From positions 1 to 40,018 of the forward strand of contig CAYZIL010000023.1 of the NCBI GenBank assembly GCA_964478515.1: a DNA stretch of 40,018 nucleotides, given 5' to 3'. Position 1 is the stretch's first letter, and each line of letters begins with the position of its first letter. Positions 15,836-24,236 of the stretch are shown here, one piece after another. Both the position numbers and the translations under genes were made by a program. This DNA comes from HGM13233 sp964478515 (GTDB lineage Bacteria > Bacillota > Clostridia > Oscillospirales > Ruminococcaceae). Under the pieces are notes generated by a model. That model made no database searches and was not told the origin of the DNA. It worked only from the letters and a program-made list of their open reading frames with translations.

Positions 15836-15872
15836 CGGGGCGGCGCTCAAACCGAGCGCCGCCCCGTTTTTT
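15836..15872 (+). terminator. Terminator of fba
   Basis: A perfect 13-bp GC-rich stem (15836-15848 with 15854-15866), loop of 5 nt, then TTTTTT. Confidence 0.95.
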
Positions 15873-15945
15873 CGCCCACTTGAGCGGGCGGCTGTTTTGT
15901 GGTAGTATAATTTAGCAAACAGACAATCTCAAAGGAGGCGCTCAA

Positions 15946-16725
15946 ATGCGCGACCGGCGCGGATTTACCCTTGTCGAAATCATCGTCGTGCTCGTAATAC
16001 TCGCGGTGATAGCCGGCATAATAATTCCCGGCATGACTAAATATATTGACGTTGCCAACGGCAAAAAGACACTTGCCGAATGCGCAGACTGCGTCTCGGC
16101 CGCCCAGTCGCTGCTGGACACACAATACGCCGCGTCCCAAGACGTAACCGCGCCCGCCAGCACGGAAATAACCGCACTGGCACATGTTGACGGCGACGTC
16201 GTACAGTTGCTGTACAATTCCGAGTTCCGGGTAACGCACCTGATGTACAGCGACGGCGAGCACACCGCGGTCTACTGCAATAAGGGCGGCTGCAGCGAGT
16301 GCGGCATGTCGCAGATGTACACTCTTGACGCCTCGCTTCCTCTCGGCACCCAGCAGCAGCAGGCAAACGACGCCTTTGCCGCGCTTGCACTGGCCTTTGC
16401 AAACAGCGGCTTTGCTTCCACAAAAATTGACGGCGTCAACGCCGAAACTGCCGGAACTTTCGCCTATACCATATTCCACCAGCTCAGCGCGCAGCAGCAA
16501 AGCTTTTTGCGCACCGTGTCGTGGTCGGTAGTGCGTTCCAGCTTCGGCTACCGCATCTATTTCACGGACACAAACTACGGCACCGCGTCCGCAGACCGCA
16601 TTAAGGTCTATAAATACAATATGGACACAGCACAGTACCAATACACTCTTACCGGCCGCGTCACCGACGGCATGGTCACCAGCGTCGGCAGTGTCTGGTC
16701 CGATTGGTCTGACACTATGGACTAA
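15946..16725 (+). CDS. Type IV pilin-like protein (orphan pseudopilin 1)
   Basis: A 259-residue protein with a class III signal: a short basic leader ending in RRG, then FTLVEIIVVLVILAVIAGIII, so prepilin peptidase should cut after the Gly near residue 6, leaving Phe1 and Glu5. The mature part starts with the usual hydrophobic helix. A cysteine cluster (CNKGGCSEC, near residues 105-113) is uncommon in pilins and could form disulfides or bind metal. AAAGGAGG precedes ATG 15946, and TATAAT is at 15906-15911. No assembly ATPase, platform protein or peptidase is nearby. It resembles the second pseudopilin at 38701 only in the N-terminal region and the Cys-Gly-Gly style. Confidence 0.88.
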   Translation: MRDRRGFTLVEIIVVLVILAVIAGIIIPGMTKYIDVANGKKTLAECADCVSAAQSLLDTQYAASQDVTAPASTEITALAHVDGDVVQLLYNSEFRVTHLMYSDGEHTAVYCNKGGCSECGMSQMYTLDASLPLGTQQQQANDAFAALALAFANSGFASTKIDGVNAETAGTFAYTIFHQLSAQQQSFLRTVSWSVVRSSFGYRIYFTDTNYGTASADRIKVYKYNMDTAQYQYTLTGRVTDGMVTSVGSVWSDWSDTMD

Positions 16726-16784
16726 AGCGCCGCCTGACGCCGGCGGTATTTGGCTTAAACTCATTCACCCGTCGCACAACATAA

Positions 16785-16816
16785 AAACACCCGCCGGCTC
16801 TCACCGGCGGGTGTTT
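16785..16816. terminator. Bidirectional terminator
   Basis: A perfect 13-bp stem (16785-16797 with 16804-16816) with a 6-nt loop. The plus side ends in GTGTTTGTGT, the minus side in a U-run. It serves pseudopilin 1 and the convergent small gene at 16871. Confidence 0.9.
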
Positions 16817-16870
16817 GTGTGTAAAATTGCCTCGGTACGCGCGCTTGCAGCTGCAAACGCAGCGACTCGC

Positions 16871-16999
16871 TTACAGGTCGAAGGTCTCTTTTTTAATATA
16901 GCGGTGGGTGTTTTCAAGGCAGAACATTATGGTCCGCTCCAGCATGACCAGTACGGCCAGCGCGCTGCAAAGGGCCAATACCACACGGAAAAATTTCAT
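16871..16999 (-). CDS. Small membrane peptide, 42 residues
   Basis: An unrecognised 42-residue peptide: a single hydrophobic helix at about residues 4-24, with lysine/arginine before it and a charged tail (RYIKKETFDL). Support for its being real: the strong site GGGGAG 9 nt before ATG 16999, a well-formed promoter (17057-17084) and a terminator just behind. An upstream in-frame extension is open but has no ribosome site. It lies on the same strand as the MFS gene, 126 nt downstream of it, yet with its own promoter. Function is unknown; single-helix peptides of this size often regulate membrane proteins or act as type I toxins. Confidence 0.65.
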   Translation of the reverse strand: MKFFRVVLALCSALAVLVMLERTIMFCLENTHRYIKKETFDL

Positions 17000-17056
17000 A
17001 ATGAACAACTCCCCGCTGCCGCATTCGTTTTTATTTTCTATATACTTCATACTCTT

Positions 17057-17084
17057 ATTATATCCCCCCGGCCGCAAATGTAAA
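17057..17084 (-). promoter_or_regulatory. Promoter of the small membrane peptide
   Basis: On the minus strand TTTACA (17084-17079), a 16-nt spacer and a perfect TATAAT (17062-17057). The leader to ATG 16999 is about 50 nt. Confidence 0.7.
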
Positions 17085-17124
17085 TAACATTTTACTGACA
17101 AATTCGTTAACAATGTTTGAACCG

Positions 17125-18345
17125 TCAAATATCACGGTTATATATCGGCGCAACTTTGGCGCGTGCCGGCAGCATCAACACAGCCGTCGCTACCAGCGCC
17201 ATGGCGTTGAACATTACAATTACCGTGCGCATTGACATAATGTCGCCCAGCGCTCCGGCCGTCAGCTGACCGATTATGCTGCCCGTAAAGCAGACCATCT
17301 GAAACGTGCCGTTGAAGCGCGCCCGACAGCTGTCCGGCACATAGCTCTGCGTCGCCGCCACGCGGATGTTGTAGCTGTTGACGCTCAGCGTGCCGCTGAC
17401 AAACGAGACCGCCGTCATAGCTACCAGCGGCAAAAACAAATAACTGCCGTCAAGCAGGCATATAGCCGTGTAGACAAAAACGGCAATCGCAAATTTTTTG
17501 TGCGGCGGGTAACGCAAGCGGTACTGAATTAGCCCGCCGGCAAAGCGGCCGACGACATACGCGCCGAAAACAATGCAGTAGGCATAGACGCCCAGCGAGG
17601 GCACGCTTTTAAAGTAGGGCAGCGTCAGGTTGGTGGCGCCGCCGTTGATGTTGGAAAAGAAAAAATAGACCGTTATTACCAGCAGTCCAGGCTCGCCGCG
17701 AATGTAGTCTATGCCCTCTTTGAAGGTGCGCCCGAACTCCCGCAGGTCAAAGGAGCGCTTTTCAGCGACGTACTCCTCTTTATACTCTATTTTTGTCTCA
17801 AAAATCGCCGCAATGAGAAAGCTGACTGAATTGAACAAAAACAGCGGCGCCATGCCGACTGTGTTGTAGACGAACGCCGAAACGGGCACCATCGCCGCCG
17901 CCAGCGGGAAAATTAGACTGGAGATTGAATATGCCTGCCGGTAGTTGCCGGGTGAGATTAGGTTTGGGTACAAGCTGTCGTAAGCAACTTCGTATATGCT
18001 GTCTATAATACCTATAAACAGCGAGAAAAACAGCAGCGCCCCGTAGCGCAAGTCGCCCCAGAATATCAGCCCCGCCAGCACCAGGTAGAGACCCGCCGAC
18101 AAAAAGTCCAGCGTGTAAATCATTTTTTTGCGCGAAAAGCGGTCGAGATAGGGGCCGGCTATAAGCGGCATAATTATTTTCGGCGCGTTGTACGCGACCA
18201 TAAAAAGCGAATAGAGGAAGACCGAACCGCTGTAGTCGAGCACCAGCAGGCCGATGGCAAAACCGGAAATGGCGTTGCCCAGCATAGATACCACTGTTCC
18301 CAGGGTGATTATGGTAAAATCGTGCGTCCAAAGTTTATGCTCCAC
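17125..18345 (-). CDS. MFS transporter (drug-exporter type)
   Basis: A 406-residue major facilitator with about 12 hydrophobic segments. The loop motif between helices 2 and 3 reads G-P-Y-L-D-R-F-S-R-K-K, the MFS motif A form seen in MefA/tetracycline-like efflux proteins (MFS_3 type). Substrate is unknown. The open frame starts at 18396 and an ATG occurs at 18366, but AAGGAGG lies 8 nt before GTG 18345, and the sequence then reads VEHKLWTHDF, as expected for a cytoplasmic N terminus; I therefore set GTG 18345 as start. Confidence 0.88.
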   Translation of the reverse strand: MEHKLWTHDFTIITLGTVVSMLGNAISGFAIGLLVLDYSGSVFLYSLFMVAYNAPKIIMPLIAGPYLDRFSRKKMIYTLDFLSAGLYLVLAGLIFWGDLRYGALLFFSLFIGIIDSIYEVAYDSLYPNLISPGNYRQAYSISSLIFPLAAAMVPVSAFVYNTVGMAPLFLFNSVSFLIAAIFETKIEYKEEYVAEKRSFDLREFGRTFKEGIDYIRGEPGLLVITVYFFFSNINGGATNLTLPYFKSVPSLGVYAYCIVFGAYVVGRFAGGLIQYRLRYPPHKKFAIAVFVYTAICLLDGSYLFLPLVAMTAVSFVSGTLSVNSYNIRVAATQSYVPDSCRARFNGTFQMVCFTGSIIGQLTAGALGDIMSMRTVIVMFNAMALVATAVLMLPARAKVAPIYNRDI

Positions 18346-18386
18346 CGGCGTGTCCTCCTTTTCCATATTTGCGCGCAGTAAATGGT

Positions 18387-18415
18387 ATTTTACCACATCC
18401 GTGCGGCGAGCGCAA
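18387..18415 (-). promoter_or_regulatory. Probable promoter of the MFS gene
   Basis: On the minus strand TTGCGC (18415-18410), a 17-nt spacer and TAAAAT (18392-18387). The start of transcription would be near 18380, about 35 nt before GTG 18345. Confidence 0.5.
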
Positions 18416-18489
18416 TATATTAACCGCCGCCGGCGCAGCTTGCACTTGCCGACAGCGGTTTTTGACTCTATAATTAGGTATACGGTGCT

Positions 18490-19125
18490 TCAGCCGATTA
18501 TATTGCGCACGGCGTCAAAAATATCGCCCGCGCCGGCGACTGTTGCCGTGGCCTCGGCAAATTCTTCCGGTTGACCGTAGCCGAAAAGACAGCCTATTGA
18601 CGGCAGCGCATTCGCCGCCGCGGCCTCAACGTCGCGGTCGCGGTCGCCGACCATCACCGCCGCGTCGGCTTTGAGCAACGCCAGCAGCGCCGCCAGATTT
18701 TCCGGCTTGCTGGTGTTGGGCGGCGCGGTCTGCACGGCGTCGAGCAGCTGTTCAATACCCAGCAACCGGCTGGCGGAGCGAATGTGGTCGTCGTCCGCGT
18801 TGGAGCAGACCGCAACCAAATAGCCGCCGTCGTGCAGTTGCTGCAAGGTCTCGCCCATGCCGTCGAACATCCGGTAGAGGTGGCTGTAGCGGTTGAGACA
18901 AATATCGTCCACCCGCTGCCAAAACTCGCCCGCCAGTTCGCCGGCGCGCTCGCCGAAAAAAGTGCGGCAGGTGTCCTCGCTGGTGTGGCCGAGCAGCGCG
19001 CGTATTTGCGCGTCGCTAAACCCGGCGTAGCCCATGTCCTTAAGCGCCTCGCCTATTGCCGGCACCGAAAACAGCGCCGTCTCGCAAATAGTACCGTCAA
19101 AGTCAAAAATAACTGCTTTTTTCAT
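18490..19125 (-). CDS. HAD-family hydrolase, phosphoglycolate phosphatase-like
   Basis: A 211-residue HAD superfamily subclass IA phosphatase. Motif I is DFDGT (residues 8-12) with nucleophile Asp8, motif II is CSNAD, motif III Lys lies in the SKPENL segment, and motif IV is GDRDRD. A helical cap lies between motifs I and II. The length is normal for Gph/PgmB-like enzymes. ATG 19125 lacks a strong ribosome site. It is divergent from the radical SAM gene, 64 nt away. The exact substrate (2-phosphoglycolate, sugar phosphate or nucleotide) cannot be given. Confidence 0.9.
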   Translation of the reverse strand: MKKAVIFDFDGTICETALFSVPAIGEALKDMGYAGFSDAQIRALLGHTSEDTCRTFFGERAGELAGEFWQRVDDICLNRYSHLYRMFDGMGETLQQLHDGGYLVAVCSNADDDHIRSASRLLGIEQLLDAVQTAPPNTSKPENLAALLALLKADAAVMVGDRDRDVEAAAANALPSIGCLFGYGQPEEFAEATATVAGAGDIFDAVRNIIG

Positions 19126-19189
19126 ACCGTCATTTTATCACGCTGCGGCGCATTTCGGCAACTGCCGGCGCCGCGATTTGGAGACATAA

Positions 19190-21094
19190 ATGGATTTTCT
19201 TCCCGTTACCGCCGCAGAATTGGACGCTCAGCCGGATTTTGTGCTCGTTTCCGGCGACGCCTATGTCGACCATCCCTCCTTTGGACCCGCCATTATTGCC
19301 CGGGTGCTGCAAGCGCGCGGCTACCTTGTGGGCATAATAGCGCAGCCAGACTGGCGCGACGCCGACAGCATTGCCGCTCTCGGCGAGCCGCGGCTCGCCT
19401 TTCTCGTCACCTCCGGCAACATGGACTCGATGGTCAACCGCTATACCGTGGCAAAAAGGCCGCGGCCGACCGACTCCTACTCGCCGGGCGGCACAGCGGG
19501 ACTGCGGCCCGACTACGCGCTGAGCGTCTACACCGCGCTGATTCGCCGGCGTTTTCCCGCCGCCGCCGTCGTCGCCGGCGGCATTGAGGCCAGCTTGCGC
19601 CGTCTTGCCCACTACGACTACTGGTCCGACGCGCTGCGCGAGTCGACGCTCGCGAGCGGCGACATAGACATTACCGTTTACGGCATGGGCGAGCGTGCTA
19701 TTGTCGCCATAGCCGAGCGCCTTGCCGCCGGTGAGCGTGTCGGCGCCATTCGCGACATACCCGGCACCGCTTTCGGCTGCGACTCACTCGCCGGCCTGCG
19801 CGACTATATCGCGCTGCCCGCATTTGAAAACCAGGCCGCCGACAAAAAGGAATATGCCCGCAGCTTTGCCGTACAGTACCGCAACACCGACCCGATTCGC
19901 GGCCGGCGCTTATGCGAACAGTACAAGCAGCTTGGCCGCTACGTAGTGCAAAACCCGGCGGCAAAGCCGCTGAGCCGCGCCGAGCTTGACAGCGTATACG
20001 CGCTGCCCTTTGCGCGCGAGTCGCACCCGATGTACAAAAGCGCCGGCGGAGTGCCGGCAATAGACGAGGTGCGCTTCAGCCTGACAAGCTGCCGCGGCTG
20101 CTTCGGCAGCTGTAGCTTTTGCGCGCTGACGTTCCACCAGGGCCGTATTGTCACCTCCCGCAGCCGCGAGTCAATAGTCGCCGAGGCGCAGCAGCTGACC
20201 AGTCACCCGCTTTTCAAGGGGTACATTCACGACGTCGGCGGCCCGACGGCAAATTTTCGCCAGCCCGCCTGCCGCAACCAACCGCTGCGCGGCGCGTGCA
20301 GCGAGCGGCAGTGCCTTTTTCCCTCTCCCTGTCCCGAGCTCATAGCCGACCACAGCGACTACCTGGCACTGCTGCGCGAGCTGCGCGCACTGCCCAACGT
20401 AAAAAAAGTGTTTATCCGCTCGGGCATCCGTTTCGACTATTTACTGCAGGACAAAAACGACGACTTTTTCCGCGAACTGGTGCGCTATCACATCAGCGGT
20501 CAGCTAAAGGTGGCGCCGGAGCATATTTCCGACAATGTGCTGCGCTGCATGGGCAAGCCACCCCACCGCGTCTACGAAAAGTTCCTGAAAAAATACCGCG
20601 AGCTCAACAGCGAATACGGGCTAAAACAATACGTCGTGCCCTACTTAATGTCGTCGCACCCCGGCTGCACAATGAAGGACGCTATCGCACTGGCCGAATA
20701 TCTCAAGAGCAGCGGCCACCGGCCCGAGCAGGTGCAGGACTTTTACCCGACGCCCTCCACTCTCGCCACCTGCATGTACTATACCGGGCTCGACCCGCGC
20801 ACAATGACGCCGGTCTACGTGGCGCGCTCGCCGCGCGAAAAACAGACGCAGCGGGCACTGATAAACTTCTCCGACCCGAAAAATTACCAGCTTGTGCGCG
20901 CCGCGCTGCTCGCCGAGGGGCGCAGCGACCTGATAGGCTACGGCAGTCAGTGCCTGATACGCCCGCGCGCCGGCGACGCAAAGGCACCCGCGGACGTTAA
21001 GACCCGCGCCAAACCGGGCGGCCGCGCCGCAGCGCCGCGCGCTGACCGGCGCAGCTTGCCGAGCGCCGCGCGCGGCAAGCACAAAAAGCGCTGA
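19190..21094 (+). CDS. YgiQ family radical SAM protein
   Basis: A 634-residue radical SAM protein of the UPF0313/YgiQ type. The N-terminal domain (about 1-280) shows the family opening FVLVSGDAYVDHPSFG and cobalamin-binding-like fold; the cluster motif C-F-G-S-C-S-F-C (CxxxCxxC) is near residue 305, followed by the radical SAM barrel with SGIRFDYLL and the family-typical QVQDFYPTPSTLATCMYYTG. The C-terminal tail of about 45 residues is basic and Ala/Arg-rich. GGAG precedes ATG 19190. The function of this family is not established. Confidence 0.93.
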   Translation: MDFLPVTAAELDAQPDFVLVSGDAYVDHPSFGPAIIARVLQARGYLVGIIAQPDWRDADSIAALGEPRLAFLVTSGNMDSMVNRYTVAKRPRPTDSYSPGGTAGLRPDYALSVYTALIRRRFPAAAVVAGGIEASLRRLAHYDYWSDALRESTLASGDIDITVYGMGERAIVAIAERLAAGERVGAIRDIPGTAFGCDSLAGLRDYIALPAFENQAADKKEYARSFAVQYRNTDPIRGRRLCEQYKQLGRYVVQNPAAKPLSRAELDSVYALPFARESHPMYKSAGGVPAIDEVRFSLTSCRGCFGSCSFCALTFHQGRIVTSRSRESIVAEAQQLTSHPLFKGYIHDVGGPTANFRQPACRNQPLRGACSERQCLFPSPCPELIADHSDYLALLRELRALPNVKKVFIRSGIRFDYLLQDKNDDFFRELVRYHISGQLKVAPEHISDNVLRCMGKPPHRVYEKFLKKYRELNSEYGLKQYVVPYLMSSHPGCTMKDAIALAEYLKSSGHRPEQVQDFYPTPSTLATCMYYTGLDPRTMTPVYVARSPREKQTQRALINFSDPKNYQLVRAALLAEGRSDLIGYGSQCLIRPRAGDAKAPADVKTRAKPGGRAAAPRADRRSLPSAARGKHKKR

Positions 21095-21109
21095 ATTGCG
21101 ACCGCAAGC

Positions 21110-21156
21110 AGCGGCAAAGCGTCCGACAGCGCCAAACAGTGCTCTGCCGCTTTTTT
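21110..21156 (+). terminator. Terminator of the radical SAM gene
   Basis: Arms 21110-21116 and 21145-21151 (7 bp, extended inwards by AGC/GCT after a mismatch), then TTTTT (T-run to 21156). Confidence 0.7.
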
Positions 21157-21177
21157 CTCTCCATTTTCGGCAATATT

Positions 21178-21204
21178 AAAGCACCCTGCATTGCAGGGTG
21201 CTTT
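21178..21204. terminator. Terminator between convergent units
   Basis: A 12-bp stem, AAAGCACCCTGC with its complement (21178-21189 and 21193-21204), 3-nt loop. On the minus strand it is followed by an A/T-rich stretch; it lies 17 nt past the last minus-strand hypothetical gene. Confidence 0.8.
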
Positions 21205-21220
21205 ATTGGTGAGTGTTTAA

Positions 21221-21454
21221 TTATCCCGCGTGGTAGACGTCGTACCTCGCCGCTTCCGCAGCGCGCTCGCGACGCAGCTCGTCGACGTAGTCTAGGTAGC
21301 GCTTGGAGGCGTGCGTTTGAACGTATTTGTCAAACAAAGCTCCGTAATCGCTTATACCATCATCCGGAGTGCCATCATTAAAGAAAGCATTAAAAAGCGC
21401 TTCTCCCTCTTTATAAATGTAATCCGGGTCTTGGCCTGCTTTTCGTCTTATCAT
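21221..21454 (-). CDS. Hypothetical protein, 77 residues
   Basis: Not recognised. A 77-residue acidic, aromatic-rich, probably helical soluble protein (segments such as FNAFFNDGTPDDG, then a DELRRERAAEAARY helix). Its ATG overlaps the stop of the preceding gene (ATGA), a sign of translational coupling, and both are flanked by a promoter and a terminator. Codon choice appears less GC-rich than in the neighbours. No signal peptide or membrane segment. Confidence 0.6.
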   Translation of the reverse strand: MIRRKAGQDPDYIYKEGEALFNAFFNDGTPDDGISDYGALFDKYVQTHASKRYLDYVDELRRERAAEAARYDVYHAG

Positions 21455-21831
21455 TGCAACATGTACCTCCTAAGCGATTCAACGATTGCCGCGGTCAATC
21501 CATTGCCCTTTCCTGCTATTTCTTTTTCTAATGAATATGCTATAAGTTCGTGTGGATTTGCACTGTCGCCGTTTCTGTGTGCAGTCACCCCCACAGTTTG
21601 AATAGCAAGATTTCGCGCTTCCTTCGAGTTGTTCCTCAACCCGAGCGACTGCAGCGCCTGTGCATAAATCTCCGGCGCGGCGACCTGCAACGCCTTCAGC
21701 TCGGTGCTCTTTGGGCAGGTAAACAGCTCGTTGCCGTCTTTGTCGCAGACGCCAAAAAGGTAATTCCGGACGCGTCCTTTACCGCGCGAACACTCGCTGC
21801 CGCACTTAATTATACCAAAACACCGGCGCAC
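21451..21831 (-). CDS. Hypothetical protein, up to 126 residues, start uncertain
   Basis: Not recognised. The conserved-looking part runs from about residue 22 (NYLFGVCDKDGNELFTCP) to the end, with two Cys and a helical C terminus. The only standard start giving this part is GTG 21831, but it has no ribosome site and lies in the spacer of a well-formed promoter whose transcript would begin near 21802. No ATG, GTG or TTG occurs in frame between there and the conserved part, although AAAGGA stands in the right area (about 21783-21778). Either the promoter is fortuitous, or the gene uses a rare start or has lost its 5' end. It is coupled to the gene at 21221. Confidence 0.55.
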   Translation of the reverse strand: MRRCFGIIKCGSECSRGKGRVRNYLFGVCDKDGNELFTCPKSTELKALQVAAPEIYAQALQSLGLRNNSKEARNLAIQTVGVTAHRNGDSANPHELIAYSLEKEIAGKGNGLTAAIVESLRRYMLQ

Positions 21832-21837
21832 TGTCGA
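21809..21837 (-). promoter_or_regulatory. Promoter of the hypothetical gene pair
   Basis: On the minus strand TCGACA (21837-21832), a 17-nt spacer and a perfect TATAAT (21814-21809). Predicted transcription start near 21802. Confidence 0.6.
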
Positions 21838-21863
21838 ATCTTTGCGGCGCGCAGCAGCACAAC

Positions 21864-21904
21864 AAAAAACGCCCGCCGCTCGGTAAAATACCTTGCGGCG
21901 GGCG
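21864..21904 (-). terminator. Terminator of pnp
   Basis: On the minus strand a 10-bp GC stem (21904-21895 with 21879-21870), a 15-nt loop that may pair further, then TTTTTT (A-run 21864-21869). Confidence 0.9.
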
Positions 21905-21929
21905 CTGTTATATCTGCTTGCGCGGGGGC

Positions 21930-24050
21930 TTATTCCTCGGTTTTTTCCTTGTTCTTGGCCTCCAGCGCGGCAATGGCGTCCTTGCGGGAAAGGTCTATGC
22001 CCTTTTCGCCTATCTTAATGACCATTACCGGAATGATGTCGTCGACGGACAACACGTCCTCAACCTTTTCAACGCGGTGGTCTTCCAGACGGCTGATATG
22101 CACAAAGCCCTCTTTACCCGGAGCAATTTCGACTTTGGCGCCGATAGGCAGCAGCCGGGTGACCTTGCCGTAGTACATGGCGCCGATTTCGGGTTCGGTG
22201 ACGATGGTCTCGATTATCGACTTCGCGCGCTCGACATTCTCGTTGTCAATGCCCGAAATGAAGACGTGTCCGTCCTCCTCGACGTCTATTTTGACCTCGC
22301 ACTCGGCGCAGATTTTCTGAATGACCTTGCCGCCCTTACCGATAACGTCGCTTATTTTGTCCACGGCAATGGTGAGTATCTCCATCTTCGGCGCATAGGG
22401 ACTAAGCTGCTCGCGCGGCTTCTCTATGGCCTTGGCCATAACCTCGTCCAAAATATAGACGCGGGCTTTGTAGGTTTTTTCCAGCGCCTGCTCGATAATG
22501 TCGAAGCTCAGACCGTCTATTTTTATATCCATCTGGATGGCGGTTATACCGTTGTGAGTGCCGGCAACCTTAAAGTCCATGTCGCCGAAAAAGTCCTCAA
22601 CACCCTGAATGTCGACCATGGTCATCCAGCGCTCGCCCTCGGTAATAAGGCCGCAGGAAATACCGGCGACCGGCGCTTTAATGGGCACGCCGGCGTCCAT
22701 AAGTGCCAACGTAGAGCCGCAGACCGAGCCCTGGGAAGTGGAGCCGTTGGAGGACAGCACCTCGGACACGCAGCGGATGGTGTACGGGAACTCGTCTATG
22801 CTGGGCAGCACCGGCAGCAAAGCGCGCTCGGCCAGCGCGCCGTGGCCAATCTCGCGGCGGCCGGGGCCGCGGCTGGGACGGGTCTCGCCGACAGAATAGG
22901 AGGGGAAGTTGTAGTGGTGCATATAGCGCTTGGTCTCTTCGTCGTCAATGCCGTCGAGCATCTGCGCCTCGCTGGACATGGCGAGCGTGGCCACTGTCAG
23001 CACCTGGGTCTGGCCGCGGGTGAACATGCCGCTGCCGTGGGCGCGCGCTACCAGGTTGACCTCGGCGTCAAGCGGGCGAATCTCGTCGATACCGCGGCCG
23101 TCGACACGTTTGCCGTCGTCAAGCAGCCAGCGGCGCACAACGAATTTTTGCAGCTTGTACATGCACTCGTCAAGCTTGTCAGTGTGGTCGGGGTATTTTT
23201 CGTCGAGCGTCTCGTGAACCTCGGCGTAAATGGGCAGCAGCGCGGCGTCGCGCACCGTCTTGTCGTCGGTATCCATAGCGACGCGGACTTTGTCGATAAC
23301 GAGCTTTTCGACGTCCTCGTACATCTCGTGGCTGACTTCCTGCGACTCAAACGGCAGTTTTTTCTTGCCGATTTGACTCTGGATGTCTTCAATAAACTTA
23401 ACAAGTTCGACTATTTCGGCGTGGCATTTTTTGATAGCCGCGAGCATGGTTTCGTTGTCGACCTCGTTGGCGCCGGCTTCAATCATTACGACCTTGTTCT
23501 TGTTGCCGGCAACGGTCAGCGCCAGGTCGCTGTTGGCGCGCTGTTCTTTGGTGGGGTTAATAACAATTTCGCCGTCAACAAGACCCGCCGCCACACCGGC
23601 GATGGGGCCGGCCCAGGGGATGTCAGAGATGCTAAGCGCTATGGAAGCGCCGAGCATACCGCATATCTCGGGCGAGCAGTCGCGGTCGACGGACAGCACC
23701 GTCATAACGACCGAAACGTCGTTGCGCATGTCCTTGGGGAACAGCGGGCGAATGGGGCGGTCGACGACGCGAGAGGTGAGAATTGCGTGTTCGCTCGGGC
23801 GACCTTCGCGGCGCATAAATGAGCCGGGGATGCGGCCGACGGCGTAAAGCTTTTCCTCGAAATCGACGGAAAGCGGGAAAAAGTCGATGCCATCGCGGGG
23901 TTTGGCGCTCATCGTCGCGGTGCAAAGCACCTGTGTGTCACCGTAGTGAACAAGACACGCGCCGTTGGCGAGTCCGGCCATTTTGCCGGTCTCAATGCTC
24001 AGCTTGCGTCCTGCAAGCCGGGTCTCGAAAACTTTATAATTTTCAAACAT
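21930..24050 (-). CDS. pnp: Polyribonucleotide nucleotidyltransferase (PNPase)
   Basis: A 706-residue phosphorolytic 3'-5' exoribonuclease, a core member of RNA decay complexes. Two RNase PH domains are evident (the second with SRGPGRREIGHGALAERAL and GSVCGSTLALMDAGVP), separated by the helical domain. They are followed by a KH domain (VIGKGGKVIQ, near residue 565) and an S1 domain (YYGKVTRLLPIGAKVE to the end). ATG 24050 has a strong AAGGAGG, so the longer open frame to 24188 was rejected. It lies downstream of rpsO with a hairpin between them, as in many bacteria, where that hairpin is an RNase III and autoregulation target. Confidence 0.98.
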   Translation of the reverse strand: MFENYKVFETRLAGRKLSIETGKMAGLANGACLVHYGDTQVLCTATMSAKPRDGIDFFPLSVDFEEKLYAVGRIPGSFMRREGRPSEHAILTSRVVDRPIRPLFPKDMRNDVSVVMTVLSVDRDCSPEICGMLGASIALSISDIPWAGPIAGVAAGLVDGEIVINPTKEQRANSDLALTVAGNKNKVVMIEAGANEVDNETMLAAIKKCHAEIVELVKFIEDIQSQIGKKKLPFESQEVSHEMYEDVEKLVIDKVRVAMDTDDKTVRDAALLPIYAEVHETLDEKYPDHTDKLDECMYKLQKFVVRRWLLDDGKRVDGRGIDEIRPLDAEVNLVARAHGSGMFTRGQTQVLTVATLAMSSEAQMLDGIDDEETKRYMHHYNFPSYSVGETRPSRGPGRREIGHGALAERALLPVLPSIDEFPYTIRCVSEVLSSNGSTSQGSVCGSTLALMDAGVPIKAPVAGISCGLITEGERWMTMVDIQGVEDFFGDMDFKVAGTHNGITAIQMDIKIDGLSFDIIEQALEKTYKARVYILDEVMAKAIEKPREQLSPYAPKMEILTIAVDKISDVIGKGGKVIQKICAECEVKIDVEEDGHVFISGIDNENVERAKSIIETIVTEPEIGAMYYGKVTRLLPIGAKVEIAPGKEGFVHISRLEDHRVEKVEDVLSVDDIIPVMVIKIGEKGIDLSRKDAIAALEAKNKEKTEE

Positions 24051-24196
24051 GGGTAGCCTCCTTATTAATTTGGAGCCGCCCTCGGGTTTAGCAATAAATT
24101 CAGCGTCCCGACGCCGTGCCGCGGCGCTCAATTTACCGCTAAAAACCAAAGGCAGCGAATTTTCCGCCGCGCTCCCGCGGCCGTTCATATATTGCT

Positions 24197-24224
24197 GAGA
24201 GCAGACGCGAAAACGCCTGCTCTC
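24197..24224 (-). other. rpsO-pnp intercistronic hairpin
   Basis: Arms 24224-24214 and 24207-24197 form an 11-bp stem in the minus-strand RNA with one G-U pair; on the plus strand that pair would be an A-C mismatch. No U-tract follows, so it is more likely a processing or stability element than a full terminator. It starts 13 nt after the rpsO stop. Confidence 0.7.
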
Positions 24225-24236
24225 ATAATACCGTAA

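Noticed and set aside
21918..23822. 634-codon plus-strand frame opposite pnp
   Set aside because: Antisense shadow of the PNPase gene; the minus-strand protein has all family motifs.
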